A stretch of DNA of 64,000 nucleotides. Source: Actinomortierella ambigua. Lineage: Eukaryota; Mortierellomycota; Mortierellomycetes; Mortierellales; Mortierellaceae. The stretch covers positions 1,400-65,399 of the forward strand of contig JAAAJB010000009.1 in assembly GCA_016098155.1 (NCBI GenBank). Direction: 5' to 3'. The notes below the pieces were generated by a model. That model saw nothing but the letters and a program-made list of their open reading frames with translations, searched no databases and was not told the DNA's origin. Numbering within the stretch: the first letter of the stretch is position 1; each line of letters opens with the position of its first letter. Below are positions 33,168 to 45,390 of this stretch, piece after piece. The position numbers and the translations under genes are program-made.

Positions 33168-33942
33168 GTTGATCCAAATTTCTTGTTCAAGTAACAGTAC
33201 TTTGCACCTTCTTTTCATCACCTTTTGCCAGAAAGTCATCATCTAATCATCCAACAACAAATACAGCAAAAAAAAAAGGGTCATCACCAATAGTGTAAAA
33301 CACCATAGAATATATCTTGCAATTGCTCAGCATGTTATGGTTCTCGCATCTCCATGCTAATCATTCCACTACCTTGGGAAGTTGGAGCTGTTCCAGGCTG
33401 GAGATACCCTCGAGGGCTGGGCTTCGTTGGTGTCTCCATCACAACGGGCCATGGTAGCAATCTGGGGTCGTGGATCCGATAACCGGAGCTCCCGCTGGGA
33501 GCTGGGAGGCGATCCATTCGATAACATAAAGGAAACCATTACAGTGTCGGGCTTTGGGCTTGTTATAATAATCCAACAGTAGCCAGGATCTGGTGTCAAT
33601 AATGCCAAGTCAGCCGCGCTAACCATTAGTCCTCGGAGAGCCGTCTGTTGCCGCCAGCTGGTTGTACCTTCAAAGGCATGGACGCACCAGTCATGAACAT
33701 TCCACTGTTCAAAATGGGCTTACAAAAATGTGCAACGAGTTCCAGTGTTTGTATCAGGCGAGGAGTGCTTGAACTGCATTGCCAAATAGAAATGCACAGC
33801 GTCAATACTCTGGCTGGTACTAATCTCAGACACCACAGCGACCGCATCTCTTCCTGTTGTGAACAACTTTCACCATCAAACAATACAAATAATATAATTG
33901 TCACTAATGTACAAGGGTTTGCAGTAAGAAAGATACATGCGA
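33168..33942. other. convergent intergenic region
   Basis: It contains the 3' ends of the carrier gene (plus) and the Mga2-like gene (minus). On the minus strand near 33630 there is a short run resembling a tRNA A box (TGGTTAGCGCGG), but no matching B box or acceptor stem. No gene was recognised. Confidence 0.55.
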
Positions 33943-36900
33943 CTATTTACTCGCGTCGTTGCTACGTGCGAAACACCATGGGCCCGTACGCGTTGTTGCA
34001 ACCACCTCCTGGGTGGTGGGGTGAATGAGCTCAAAGACAAAGACATATCCTGGATCCCTGAGCTCCTTGATCGCCTTATTGGCCTCAGCTTGCAACTTCG
34101 CCTTCCACTGTGGATCATATTCACTCGATCCTTGCTGCTGCAGCTGCGTCTGCACTTGCTCGCGCTCGCGCTTGATCGCCATGAACCGCTCCTTTTCGCG
34201 CTGCACCACTTGATGCATGCTGGAGCAACGGACTCGGCCCCTGACCTCACATCGGCCCTGACGCACCTCCACCACTCCACCATCCATCAATGGTGCTGGA
34301 TGCTGAGGATGGTCGGAAGACATCGGGATTCCAAACTGCAGCGCTGGGCTCCAGTCCACAGTCTTCATCATCGAGCGTGTAGGCGAGCTTCTGCCCTGTT
34401 CGTGCGACCTCTTGTTGCAGTCCTTGCAAGCACCGACGATCTTGACTCGACCACCTTCCCCTCCTTCCTGGGCTGCTGCTGCTGCTGCTGCTGCGGCATC
34501 ACGAGGACCGAGTTCAACAGAGCAACGGATGTCATACGTCATCTCGGACAGGAGCGATGGCGCCTTTCCGCTAATACGCTTGACCAGCTCGGGCGGGAAC
34601 CGAAGACCCAAGTACGAACTTGGCAGGACAAGACCCTCTGCCATCATCGCGTTAACCGTCAGATCAAAGTCAAACATAAAGTATTCGCCTGTTCGGAAGG
34701 GGCTGCTTGCCATCGCCGACTCGGTGGCACGCGAAGAGAAGGATGGGCCGCCGGCTGTAATCATAGCAGCCTTGGACGACGACGACGACGACGACGACAA
34801 CGATCCAGCAGTAGCGGCTTCCGAGCCTCCCAGCGCTGCGGCAACGGCCTTGGCAACCATGGTCGAGGTCGATGAAGGGCCAACCATGGTCGAGGTTGAC
34901 GAGGTTGACGAAGGGGCAGGCATGGCCGAGCTCGTTTCGAGGCATCGAAGCTGGACCTTCATCTCGATGCCTGTGGACGGGAGTTGCTGGCGATGCAGTT
35001 CCTTCAAGCGGGTTTGGACCTCGGAGATGACTCCGGAATGGTAGCCAGATTCTTGCTGCTCGGCCGTAGTTGCTGCACCTCCCACTGATCCAGATGCCTC
35101 ATCGGATGCGTCCCCTTGCTTGGAGGATGGGCCAACCGTCGACTCTGGATCGTCGACAAGCTGCTGTGACAAGATTGTCTTTGGTGACTGGACACCGTCC
35201 TGTTCATCAGTGACGTCCTCGAGCAAAGGTAAGCTCTGGTGGCGACGAGGTGACACAGCGGTAAGAACATGTAATCCTTCAAGCAGTCGTGGTAGACGTG
35301 ATACAATTGCTTCCTGGTTCACATCACTGTGGCTGTTGATGTCCGTAGCGCTAGCACCTACCAATGGCTGCGCAGTCTCCTCAGTCTTGACTTGAGCAGG
35401 ATGAGCAAGGCCTGGCAGCCATTGAGAGTACTCTTCAGGTTGATATCGTCCACAGGCCGTGGTCAAAAGGTTCAACATCTCAGGTGTCCGTTCTACTGTA
35501 CGTCCAAGTCTAGCGTAAAACTCTTCTGGTGTCTTGGCGCCACCTGCTGAGACGCCGGCTACGTGCGGCACATTGAGAAAAGATGGCAAAGTGTTTTTTT
35601 TTCAGGTCAGCCCATATTTCACCATTTGCAAACACATACTCTAGCCAGCACTCATCTTTTTTTTTCTTTTGAACAAACATCATACCTTGAACAAGGGCAT
35701 GAGCAACATCCGCTTGGTCCTTAAAGACGGCATACATCAAAGGCGTAAAGCCCCATCGATCACGCGCCTCAATCTCACAGCCAAGCGAAACAAGCTCAAT
35801 GGCAAGGCGAGCAAAGCCCATCAAGATGCTCAGATGAAGCAAGTTGCTGCCATCCTCCAGTTGCATGGAGATATCAATATCCGTCGGCAGGTGCTCAATC
35901 GTCTTGAGCAGTCCTTGCTCGACCTGCTCCAGTGTCAACGGGCGTTGTTCAGAGCTCTGGGATTGGGTCGGATATCCATCGCTCGCGGCCTGAGCATCAG
36001 CAGCAGCAGCATCAGAAGCATCGGCATCAGCATCAGCAACATTAGAATGCGTTGTAGCTCCTGGCGAACCTCCACTGCCTGAGGGCGACGACAGATGAGC
36101 TGGGATGCTTCGAAGAATATCTGTCGCGGTACCATGCTGGCCTGTCGCCTGCGCATGCAAATACTCGAGGGCACGGTGGGCCATACGCAACTGCAGTTGC
36201 AGGATCAACAGCTCAGTCTCGTTGTCGTCGGTGTAGGTGAACTCGGCAAGGTTGGTGTAGCTCGTGCCAACACCCTCACAGATGGTCACGGGGACTGTAC
36301 CAGGCAACGGGCTCTCGGGGGCTCGGCACAGCAGGAGGGCCGAGGTCTCGACGACAATGTCGCTCGCAGGGAAGCATCCAAAGTACGGCACCATGCCCGC
36401 ACGGAAGGACTGTCCGCGGATCGCGACATGGGTCACCTTGCGGATGGGACCTTGGTTAGGACGGATTTCGATGATGGATGGACTTGCAGGTGCTGCAGAG
36501 ACAGGGGAGAGGCCAGCGGTGGTTGACGGCGTTGGCGGCATCAGTGTTGAGCCAAGATGTGAGGCGACATAATCATCCAACGATGGGGTTTGTTGTTGTG
36601 GTTGAGGGGTGGTGCGCGAGAGGGCATCGGGAAACAGTGGGAGCAGAGACGAAGGCGAATGTGCATCCTGATTCATCATGCGAGCGTCCAGCATCGATGG
36701 AGTTAGAGCGAGCGAGGTGGGGTAGGTGGATGGGCTGTAGGCCATTGGCCCAGGTGTCGCGTGCTCTGAGGGAGTGTCACTATCGGTGACGAAATGCGGC
36801 GGGGACACGCTACCGTCGGGAGTCTTGCGGTGCTTAATGACCTTGGTCTTGGGTGTCGGCGTGCCTCTGTTGGCCTTCTCCACGCGTTGGTCCACCAAGA

Positions 36901-37906
36901 GCCGCTTGGCTTTGTGGTGCCCGGAGCACATCACAGGCGTTGTGGTGCATGTCGCCAAAATCTCCCCACCGTTCATCTCGCTGTCGTCAGACACCTCGCC
37001 AAGGCCAGGGGACAGTGACGAGCGCATGCTACTAGATGAAGCACTATTGCGCTTGACTCGAAATTCAAAAATGTACTTGTCCTTATTGCCTCGCTCACTG
37101 TGGTCTGTGGAGGAGCAGATGACTTTTGCCAACAGCGTCAGGGAGCCCGTGTAGATGTCGATATGAGAGTACATAGCAGGGTCCGTTGGTGAGGGGGAGA
37201 GCGGGTCGAGAAGGAGGAGGATCGGTGATGAAGGTCCATACTATGTGATATTTCATGGAAAATTTAGAACATTGCGACACACGGTAAGAAAAAAAAAGCA
37301 GTGTTGGACGCATGCCAGCTAAGACTTGCATTTCCGCGCTTGCGCAAAAGAAAAGGATTGTTGGGTCTTCTGGGAAAGAGAGAGAGGGAAAAAAGGGGGG
37401 CCTCCAAGTTTGTTGCTTGTACAGATTAGGAAACTTACTTTGTGGCAGCATTTCGCGCAAGCGCCGCGTCGCACTTGTCCACTTTTTTCCAATCGGACTA
37501 TAATCTCGAGAGTGAGAGCCTCCGACTCTGACGCAGGCTCGCCAGAAGTGTTGATGGCGTTGCGTCGTTCAAGACGCATTGCTGGGAACTCTGTGGCATG
37601 ACTACCATCGGCCCGAAGGAACTGGAGCTTGATGAGAAACTGCTGGCCTGTTCGTACTTCCTCGACCGACCGTGCTGGAGCCTTGTAGCCAGGCGTTGAT
37701 AGTTCGTCGATTTGGTCTTTCTTTTGAATGATACGCGCATCGAGCTTGTAGCCTGATGGAGGGGTCTTTATAGTACAAAGTCGGGAAGGGAAGGGAACGG
37801 AAGAGGGAGGGAAAAGGAGAGACGCACACACACACATACAAACACAGAAAGAGACGGAGAGAGGGAGAGAGAGAGACAGAGTGAGAGTGAGAGACAGGGT
37901 GAGGGT

Positions 37907-37951
<45 letters not shown>

Positions 37952-39224
37952 CGGCAGACAGAGAGTGAGTGAGGTGATGCGGAAGACGAGAAACAAGTGT
38001 GAGGACGACAGGGGTCAAAGCTACGGATTGCTTACAACGAACGTATGCTCCAGTTTAACGCGCGAGTCCAGGAGTCGCTGTGTCATATCACTTCCAACAC
38101 TTGACTGTGACATCCTGCGAAGGAAATCATCATCTGAAGAATGGAGAGCCGTGAATATGCGTTGGGTTAGCGATCTTGTGTATGGGTGAAATATGTGTGG
38201 CATTGTTGAGGGTGACAAGGTGGAAAGTTGGGTGGAGGAGAGAATCAAGTTGAAAGGAAACAAGAGTTTAAAAAAAAAAAGTACAGCTAAAAAAAAAGGA
38301 GAGCACCCTGTACTATAGCGGAGCTGATGACAGAAACTTGCGCTGCAATAACAGTAGTGTGGCGCGAAAACGCGCTACGGACGCAAGGCGACTTTGTGTT
38401 GAGGGATCGCATTCTCGGCAATGTTATCCAAGGTTTGCATTCCATAGCTTACCTGCATAGTGTGTCCCATTGGAGGAAGTCGGAGGGTAGGCAAGAGGCT
38501 GGTGGTGACCAGCAGAGGGAGGCGCTGATGAGGAGGAAAGGTCAAGGATGGCAGTGTTTGACGCAGACTTTAACTGTGCTGCGTACCCCTGCCCGTGGTC
38601 TTGATGGCTATGTTGGTGAATGTGTGCTACAACGGCTTCATGTGACTGCTTTGCATTAGGCGACAGCTGAGTGCCAGCTACTATTGAGCGGTAATACGGT
38701 TGCTGGTAAGTGTGAACTTGGGCCAAGGTGGGCTCGGGAAATGATGCTACAGGGAGAACATCCATTGGCGAGAATGCAGAGGCAGAGTCGCTAGCCGTGG
38801 ATGGTGTTAGATAGGGGATGAATAGATCGGACCCACTCGAGAGTGGATGTAGCGGGAAGGTGGACGGTGAAGAGGTGGTGGGATTCAGGGTGGCGAAGGT
38901 CTGATAAGAGGTACCGGTAAAGGAGACTGTGGGGATATGATTGACAGAAGTAGCGAGCGGTGGTAGCGGTAGAGCAGACGAAAGAGCATCCGTGTCTTGC
39001 TGACGTTGCTGCTTCTGACTTTGAAGATGCTGCAGCTGCAATTGCGCTTGGAAATGCTGATGCTGCAGTTCGAGTTGCGAATGGGAAGGTTGAGGATGGG
39101 CAGCAAGTGGGTGATGATGTTGATCAATGATGGGAGGATGAGGTGCAGGTGGCGAAGGGTCTCCGCTGAAAGGGCTCGAGGCCGAGGATGGGTCCTCGAG
39201 CCCGGCAGTTATAAAGGCAGACAT
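33943..39224 (-). CDS. Mga2/Spt23-like IPT-ankyrin regulator, no membrane anchor
   Basis: Exons 39224-38453, 38133-38036, 37765-37439, 37240-35686 and 35558-33943 give about 1455 residues. Order: Gln/Ser/Pro-rich N terminus; a beta-rich domain at about 300-510 holding GACAKCCHK and YIFEFRVKR; an IPT/TIG domain at about 656-736 (IIEIRPNQGPIRKVTHVAIRG); two ankyrin units at about 859-917 (DGSNLLHLSILMGFARLAIE, RWGFTPLMYA); a Ser-rich linker; and a C-terminal region (about 1200-1455) that repeats the pattern of the first domain (VGACKDCNKR, RVRCSSMH, GYVFVFELIHP). In yeast, Mga2 and Spt23 are ER-anchored factors released to activate the OLE1 desaturase gene. IPT, ankyrin and the N-terminal domain match that class, but no C-terminal transmembrane segment is present. 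It may act as a constitutively soluble regulator; that is inference. The intron 3 acceptor (AAG at 37766-37768) is the weakest junction. Confidence 0.82.
37912..37948. repeat. (GA)n microsatellite in an intron
   Basis: About 18 GA dinucleotides inside the second intron of the Mga2-like gene, flanked by degenerate GA-rich DNA from 37855. Confidence 0.9.
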
Positions 39225-40115
39225 GGCACAGGCAGACGGACAGATAGATAGAGACAGGCAGGTGGGCGGGCGGTAGACAGGTAGGGTAGGCAGGGTAGAG
39301 CAGGCAGGTAGAGCAGGCAGGTAGAGCAAGTACGTAGAGTAGGCAGGTAGAGCAGATGGGCAGGCCTGTTGTTGACTAGCGCAGAAACAAAAGTCGGCGA
39401 CTCTGCGCGAGCGAGTTGAGGAGAGAGTGGCGGACGAGGAGAAGGGGAGGGGGAGGAGGGGAGGGGAGGGAGACCAAGGGACAGTTGGAATACGAGTCGA
39501 GCCAAGAGTACGAGCCACTAAGTTGGTTGTGTGCGTGTATGTACGTGTGTACTCCGTGGGTGTCAACAGAGTTGAAAGTGCGAGATCGCCCACAACAAAC
39601 GCCGAGAAAAAAAAAAGGACAGAGACACACACAACGGGGTATGGTGTGGTGTAGTGGAGTAGGAGAGAAAAAGAAGAGTGAGCAGCTTTTGCGAGAGATC
39701 GAAAGGAATGAACACTTGGACTGCGCTCTATCGCACAAACGCAGAATAAACAACGGGCGCCCGTTGGAGCCGAATTAGCTACTGCTGTACCTGGTTCGAC
39801 CCAGCTCCCGCTCAAAGAAGCTTCCAACACTAACTTGAGACAAGCTCGAGACCGCGCCCGCAGCGCACAGCCCGAGATATCTTGTGGAACTTTGCCCGAT
39901 GTACCTTATGGAACTTCCCCCCCCCTCCCTCTTGGGTGTCATCAGGAAAAGTGGTTGGGGAGGGGGAGGGGGGAGAATTCAGGCAGCATGGTGGGAAATA
40001 ATGTTTTTGACGGAAATAAAGGTCCAAGTGACGCCGACAGTGCACATTTAGGTTGCATGCATGTTCTGAAGACACATCATTCCAACCCCCCAAGTCAGGA
40101 CATACCACCTCAGCC
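39225..40115. other. divergent promoter region
   Basis: It is shared by the Mga2-like gene (minus) and SF3a66 (plus). On the minus strand it is CT-rich and open in two frames without coding character. No other gene was recognised. Confidence 0.6.
39289..39354. repeat. 13-bp minisatellite upstream of the Mga2-like gene
   Basis: About five units close to GGCAGGTAGAGCA, lying 65-130 bases upstream of the ATG at 39224 on the minus strand, so within its leader or promoter. Confidence 0.88.
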
Positions 40116-40955
40116 ATGGTTGACAGACAGAATCGCGTCGGCTCCAAAATCGGAAGTGCTGGTGTGGCAGGAGGCTCCGAGTCCAATGTCGATCGTCGCG
40201 AGCGTCTGCGTCGCCTCGCCATCGAGACGATCGACCTTGCCAAGGACCCTTATTTCATGAAGAATCATCTCGGATCGTATGAATGCAAGCTCTGTCTGAC
40301 ACTACACACCAACGAAGGATCGTATCTTGTCCATACCCAGGGCAAGAAGCATCAGACCAACCTCGCTATCCGTGCCGCTAAGGATGCCCATGAACGTGCA
40401 GAGCATGTGGGACCTATGACGGCACAGCAGCAGCAACAGCAGCAGCAAGGTCGTCACGCACCTCAGATCAAGCGCAACATCATCAAGATTGGACGACCTG
40501 GCTATACGGTGACAAAAGTCCGGGACCCACTCTCAAAGCAGGCTGGCATGCTTTTTGAGGTGGACTATCCAGAGATTGCACAGGATGTTGAACCCCGCTT
40601 CCGCTTCATGTCAGCCTATGAGCAGCAGGTGCAGGCACCCAACAAAGCCTATCAGTACCTAGTCGTTGCCGCCGAGCCCTACGAGTCGATTGCTTTCAAG
40701 ATCCAGAGTCGAGAGATTGATCGCACAGAGGGAAAACTTTGGTCGCATTGGGATGTGGACCAAAAGAGATATACGATGCAGTTCTTTTTCAAGAACGACC
40801 GACGAACACTCCCCCACCAGCTTGTAGACAACGCACAGGGTCAGCCAACATCAGCAGGAACATCGGGCAACACAGGATCTGCAACAGGTGCCAACAGTAC
40901 TCCAGTTGCCAACCCACTCAACCCTTTTCAGACACCAGTCCGATCAGCAGCCTAG
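40116..40955 (+). CDS. splicing factor 3A subunit 2 (SF3a66/Prp11)
   Basis: A single exon of 279 residues. The ATG at 40116 is preferred over an in-frame ATG at 40053 because conserved SF3A2 residues begin there (VDRQNRVGSKIGSAGV). A C2H2 matrin-type zinc finger follows (YECKLCLTLH to HTQGKKHQTN), then the SF3A2 core (NIIKIGRPGYTVTKVRDP, LFEVDYPEIA, WSHWDVDQKRYTMQFFF). A Gln run (GPMTAQQQ...) sits between finger and core, and the short tail is Ser/Thr/Gly/Pro-rich. The protein is part of SF3a in the U2 snRNP and acts in branch-site recognition in the nucleus. Unlike its neighbours it has no intron. Confidence 0.95.
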   Translation: MVDRQNRVGSKIGSAGVAGGSESNVDRRERLRRLAIETIDLAKDPYFMKNHLGSYECKLCLTLHTNEGSYLVHTQGKKHQTNLAIRAAKDAHERAEHVGPMTAQQQQQQQQGRHAPQIKRNIIKIGRPGYTVTKVRDPLSKQAGMLFEVDYPEIAQDVEPRFRFMSAYEQQVQAPNKAYQYLVVAAEPYESIAFKIQSREIDRTEGKLWSHWDVDQKRYTMQFFFKNDRRTLPHQLVDNAQGQPTSAGTSGNTGSATGANSTPVANPLNPFQTPVRSAA

Positions 40956-41053
40956 CTTTATAATCTCATTCTAACATGTACAATACACCTGGTATACGAT
41001 TTTTTTTTTAAAAGAAAAAAATGGGGGGGGGGGTGGATGGGTCTCTACATGGT

Positions 41054-44000
41054 CTAAACCCACTTTTCACCCGTCTCGATGGCGGACACGACCTTCTTCA
41101 GCACCGTCTCGACACGGTCGTTCAAGAACACTGTTTCCACTAGTCCAGCATTTTTCTTGGCATGCTCCTTTTCTTCTTCGGTCATGCCAGATTCCAATGC
41201 AGCTCGGACGGCTTGTTCACGACGCATCTCTTCCTGTATGATCATCGGAATGGTCAGCATCACCTTTGATAGCTTGAGCGTCAGTCGAAAGCGACCCAAC
41301 ACATCCAAATAGGCGAGCGAGCGCATGCGATGGTTAATGTCTGAGAGTTGCTCCACTTGGTCGTGTATCAGATTCATATACTTTTTACAGCCTATTGGAG
41401 CCAAGATGGAAAGGGTACGATCGCATTCGAATAAGCATTTTGTGTTTTGTTCGCCGCGTGTATTCATGAATCATTGATAGTAGTCAACTTACCAAGGAGG
41501 ACAAAGCGTAGGCGAAGGAACATCTCTTCGATGACACCAATCACATCGTCGCCCAGTTTCACGCCTCCCGCGGTGTTGTTCATCGAGTCTATATATTTGG
41601 AGTATATGCGCAGAATGATATGAGTTAAAAACAAGACAGTCGCAGACAAATGAGTGCGCAGCGACAGATCAACAAATAATGATGATGATGACGATGATGA
41701 TGATGACTTACTTATCATGTTTCGAATAACTTCAAAATCGCCATCCATAAACTCAAAGAACACTTGCGAAAGGACAGACTGTAGTGTTTCGTCGCCACCA
41801 AGCATTGGCTTGCCGGCCGCACCTCCAGTGGAGTCATACACAAAGCGTGAATTTGGTTTCGACAGCGTCTCGTAAGCCAGCGAAAGTTCTAGAGACGCAG
41901 GAATGGTGAATCATAGGTTAGAAATAGAATTTGACACGACTGCACTCAGATAAGTGCTATCGCACTATACAAACTACCACAGCAACGCAACAGGGGATAT
42001 CAAGGGGGGGGCCACAGGGTGGGGTAGGAAAGGGGTGGTGAGTAGTGGTGGTAGGAGGGGGGGAGGGAGGGAGAGACGAGGGAAAGGGAGGACGGGAAAG
42101 GAGAAGGGAGGGAGCGTGCCGTTCCGTGGGCCGGATAACATCGTCCCCAGCACGATACACAAAAAGAGAAATTGGCGCACGTGTAAGCACCCTCATCTTC
42201 AGTCGCGAAGGAGATAGCATTGCATGTGCCAGAATCTCTGTGGGGCACAGGCGGACCGGGACTCTTAGCTCGTGCTAGCTCTCTATTACCGACCCCCTCC
42301 CCTCTCCACCCACCGACGGTGAAGGCTATATTGTCTGTTCGCACCAGCCTCCTCAAAACCCTCGTTGTGAAGAGCTGAAAAGGCATGCTGTTTTGGTGAT
42401 AATTGATACACACGGACTGACCACTTTGGGCAGTGCTTGTCGGAGGGAAACACAAACACGCCAGGACCATGCACACACACCCTGCGGCCAGGAAGGGGGT
42501 GTGTTAGCACACTCCCTGGCGATGGGTTGTTGTTACCCACTTGCAGACATGTCTTGACTCCCTCGCTTCCGCAAAGGGCAAAAATAGACACATCAGTGCA
42601 ATCCGATGGGTTGGAAGAGAGAGAGACGAAGGACCTTGGCCGTCTCAATTCTTCTTATGAAGTCCTTCCTACTCCACAGGCAATCCGACGTGAACACGAG
42701 TTGACGGTGTTTCTCCCCCTTCCACCACCACCCCCCTCCATTGTCTCATTCCTTCTTTATCGTGATGAGGGTAGAAAGCGATAGGCACATACCCAACGCG
42801 CATGCAAGTGAGCGCTTGCCCCCCTTCTCCCGTTCCTTGACCTCCCACTAGCACTACCCACCGCTGCCACCGCTGTCACCACTTGAGAAATGAGCTCTGG
42901 GTTGCACTCATCCTCACCATCGTCATTATCATCATATCTGGATGGAAAAGGGGGAAGGAGGGAGATTTTGTGCAGTTGTCGGGCCGATCAACGACTGCAC
43001 GCATTCGCACGCATGTGTGGTTTGCTTCTGTTCACAGGCGTGTTGTTGTTGGCCGCCCCTTCATCTACTGGCCCTTTTTTTTCATTGTTGACCCCCACTT
43101 GCATCTAAATGAAGCTGGCGAGGCAAACAAGAGCAAACCTAGGTAGGGAAACCCAAACACACCAACCATGTTCCTCTTGGCCTATCTTGCCCTCCCATTC
43201 CCCTCATTAACATCCTTGAAAGCATAGCACGACATACTCTGAAAGGCTTCTGTGGCCCTAGGGTACTCTGGAAACTTGTCAGGGTGGCACACTCGAGACT
43301 TGGCGATATAGGCTCTATTGAAATGTCATTGTTGTGCGGTAACCGTGAGATGGGTGAGCAACGAATGTTAAAAATCACTCTACTCCTTTCCTCCAAAAAG
43401 AGCGCAAATAGATGGTCTATCTACTCGTCTTCCATGGACTGTGCCTGTGTTGTGTGGTGTATGTGAAGAGACACATTTTTCATCTTTGAGCTGCCTGTCC
43501 TCCCCCCCCCAAGCTTGTTTAGCCCTCGTCACAGTGCTAGACACATGTTTGCGACCGTCGCTCCTACAGTAAACAGTTGACTTCCATCCCCTCCCATCTC
43601 CCTCTCTTCCACCAGCTCTCCTTTCAACACCCTTTTGTTGCCTCAGTCGCAATGTGCTCTCATAAGACCCACCAGAAGGCTGTCACACACCCCGTTTGTT
43701 GGAGAAAGACTGAGTGTTTGTGTCTGTGCCTATGGTGTGTCTGTGGTGTGTGCGTCGGGCTAGAAGGCGACAACCGCCCGAGAAAAGGGAATGGAATGCA
43801 GGGTTGCTATTTGTTACCTTCGAATCTCTTCTGCAGTAGCATTGCGGCCAACAGCTAGCACCTTGTACAGGTTCTCGGTATCTAGAATGTCATCCACAAT
43901 CTTATAGCGTTCCTCAGGTGATTTAGGGCCCGTTGGTCGATGCTGCTTCTGCTTTTCTGGTTGGTGCCTGTGTGGTACGGATGGAGACTGCTGTTTATGG

Positions 44001-45073
44001 CATCGCGTGGATGTAGGACTGGTTCCGCCATTGTTTCCATATCCAAACCACGATTGCCGCGTTGGCGAGGCCGTTCGCGAGGTTGGAGACGATCGATGAT
44101 GGCTCGAGGAAGAGGTGCCAGAAAATGAGCGCCGCGCAGATGCCCGACCATGGCTGCCATAACCGTTGTTCGGGCTTGCAGACGGCCCGTTGTTCGGGTT
44201 GGGCTGATTAGGATGGTAGCCCTGTTGATAGCTGTGACGATGATGATAGTAAGCATTAGGGAAGCCCTTGGGCTTACTGCTTGTAGGGCTACTGCTGCTG
44301 AAAGGGCTACTGCCACTGTTGCTAATGCCGCTGCTGTGGTGGTTGTCATTGTTGCTGCTGTTGCCGTTGCTGTTGTGGCTGCTGCTATTATTACTAGTGG
44401 TATTACTGTTGGGTGACCCCGACTCGGCGAAGTTTCGCTTGCGAGGATGTGAAGTATGGTTGGGTGACGAGAACGACTGATCGGAGCTCGCAGAGTTAAA
44501 CCCTACGAATGGCACATCGACATTTCCCATCTGGGGTGAAGATGGAGGCGTGCGTGGGGCGGCCGAGAAGGAGGCATTGCGCCGTCGACTATGATGCTTC
44601 CTTGTAGAATTGCCTGGAAAGGCATTAGGAGGCATTCCTCCACTAGAATAATGGCTGGGAGACTGGGGAGGTGTCAAAGGGCTCGTGCCCTGGCCGTGGC
44701 TTCGGCCATAGCTGCTATTGCCGTTGCTGCCACTGCTGTTGGGAGGAGGAGCACTGTGCCGACCGCCATATGAGTACCGACGACTATGGTGAGCGTTGAC
44801 CCCTCCGCCAGGAGATGGTCCTCCAGGAGAGTGATGTGAGTGGTGGGGGTGCGAGTGCGAATGGGGGTGCGAGTGAGAGTGGCCACACTGGGACGAGCGG
44901 CGATGAAACTGGTGGTGATGCCGATTAGAAGGCGCCGTGACAGCACCGCCACCGGGCCCGTCGACAACCGACTCTGAGGGTTTTCCGCCAGGGAGCGTGT
45001 GCTTGGCAACAGCCACGGTCCCAGACCAGACGGTCGAGGCGATGGAGTAGGTTAGGGACGGGATAAAGGACAT
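41054..45073 (-). CDS. J-domain (DnaJ/Hsp40) protein with internal J domain
   Basis: Exons 45073-43818, 43314-43238, 41888-41712, 41588-41493 and 41391-41054 join to 647 residues. The first ~400 residues are disordered, rich in His, Ser, Asn and Gly, with alternating HSHSHPHSHS near residue 60-75 and long Asn/Ser runs. The J domain lies at about 400-465: NLYKVLAVGRNATAEEIRRA, the HPD motif in VCHPDKFPEYP, and FQKLSLAYETLSKPNSRF. The C-terminal ~180 residues are helical (FFEFMDGDFEVIRNMI, EEMFLRLRFVLLG). No zinc-finger or CTD client-binding module is seen, so it is a class C J protein that should stimulate an Hsp70. Compartment and clients are unknown. The ORF starts at MSFIPSLTYSIAS, a weakly hydrophobic N terminus. 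Its stop is 98 bases from the convergent SF3a66 stop. Confidence 0.85.
41889..43237 (-). other. 1.35-kb intron 2 of the J-protein gene
   Basis: It runs from GTATGT after the HPD-bearing exon to CTAG before AA-CTT, restoring Gln-Lys-Leu inside the J domain. It is much longer than the gene's other introns. Its content is G-run and purine-rich DNA with no recognised gene. Confidence 0.8.
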
Positions 45074-45390
45074 GCGTCAAATGAATTACAAGGCGGGGGC
45101 GAGGGAAGAGGGCAGTAGAGTGCTGGGAAAGGAGCTGCCCCAAGTCGAGAGCAATGGGGTGGTGTGAAATTGTCGATGAATGCAATGCAAAAGAAGGAGG
45201 CGAATTAGAGAACAATGGAAGCGAGAAGGAAATGGACAGACACACACACCACTTTCCCCCCACCTTCCTCTGCAGCAGGGGGGAGGAGGGGAGGGGAACA
45301 GACACCATGTGCAACACACGCCAATTTTCACGAGGGGGGGCAAGAGGGGGGGACAAAATATCCCAACGTTGGGTCAATCACCATCTTATA
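45074..45390. other. short tandem intergenic spacer
   Basis: 317 bases between the UPF0014-like gene stop and the J-protein start, both on the minus strand. It is G-rich on the plus strand (C/T-rich as leader) and has no gene. Confidence 0.6.

Noticed and set aside
33600..33660. tRNA-like A-box run on the minus strand
   Set aside because: No B box (GGTTCRANYCC) at the right distance and no pairing acceptor stem.
34412..35044. 210-codon plus-strand ORF opposite the Mga2-like gene
   Set aside because: It is antisense to a well-supported conserved domain.
39780..39800. GGTTCGACCC resembling a tRNA B box on the plus strand
   Set aside because: No D arm, anticodon arm or acceptor pairing in the preceding 70 bases.
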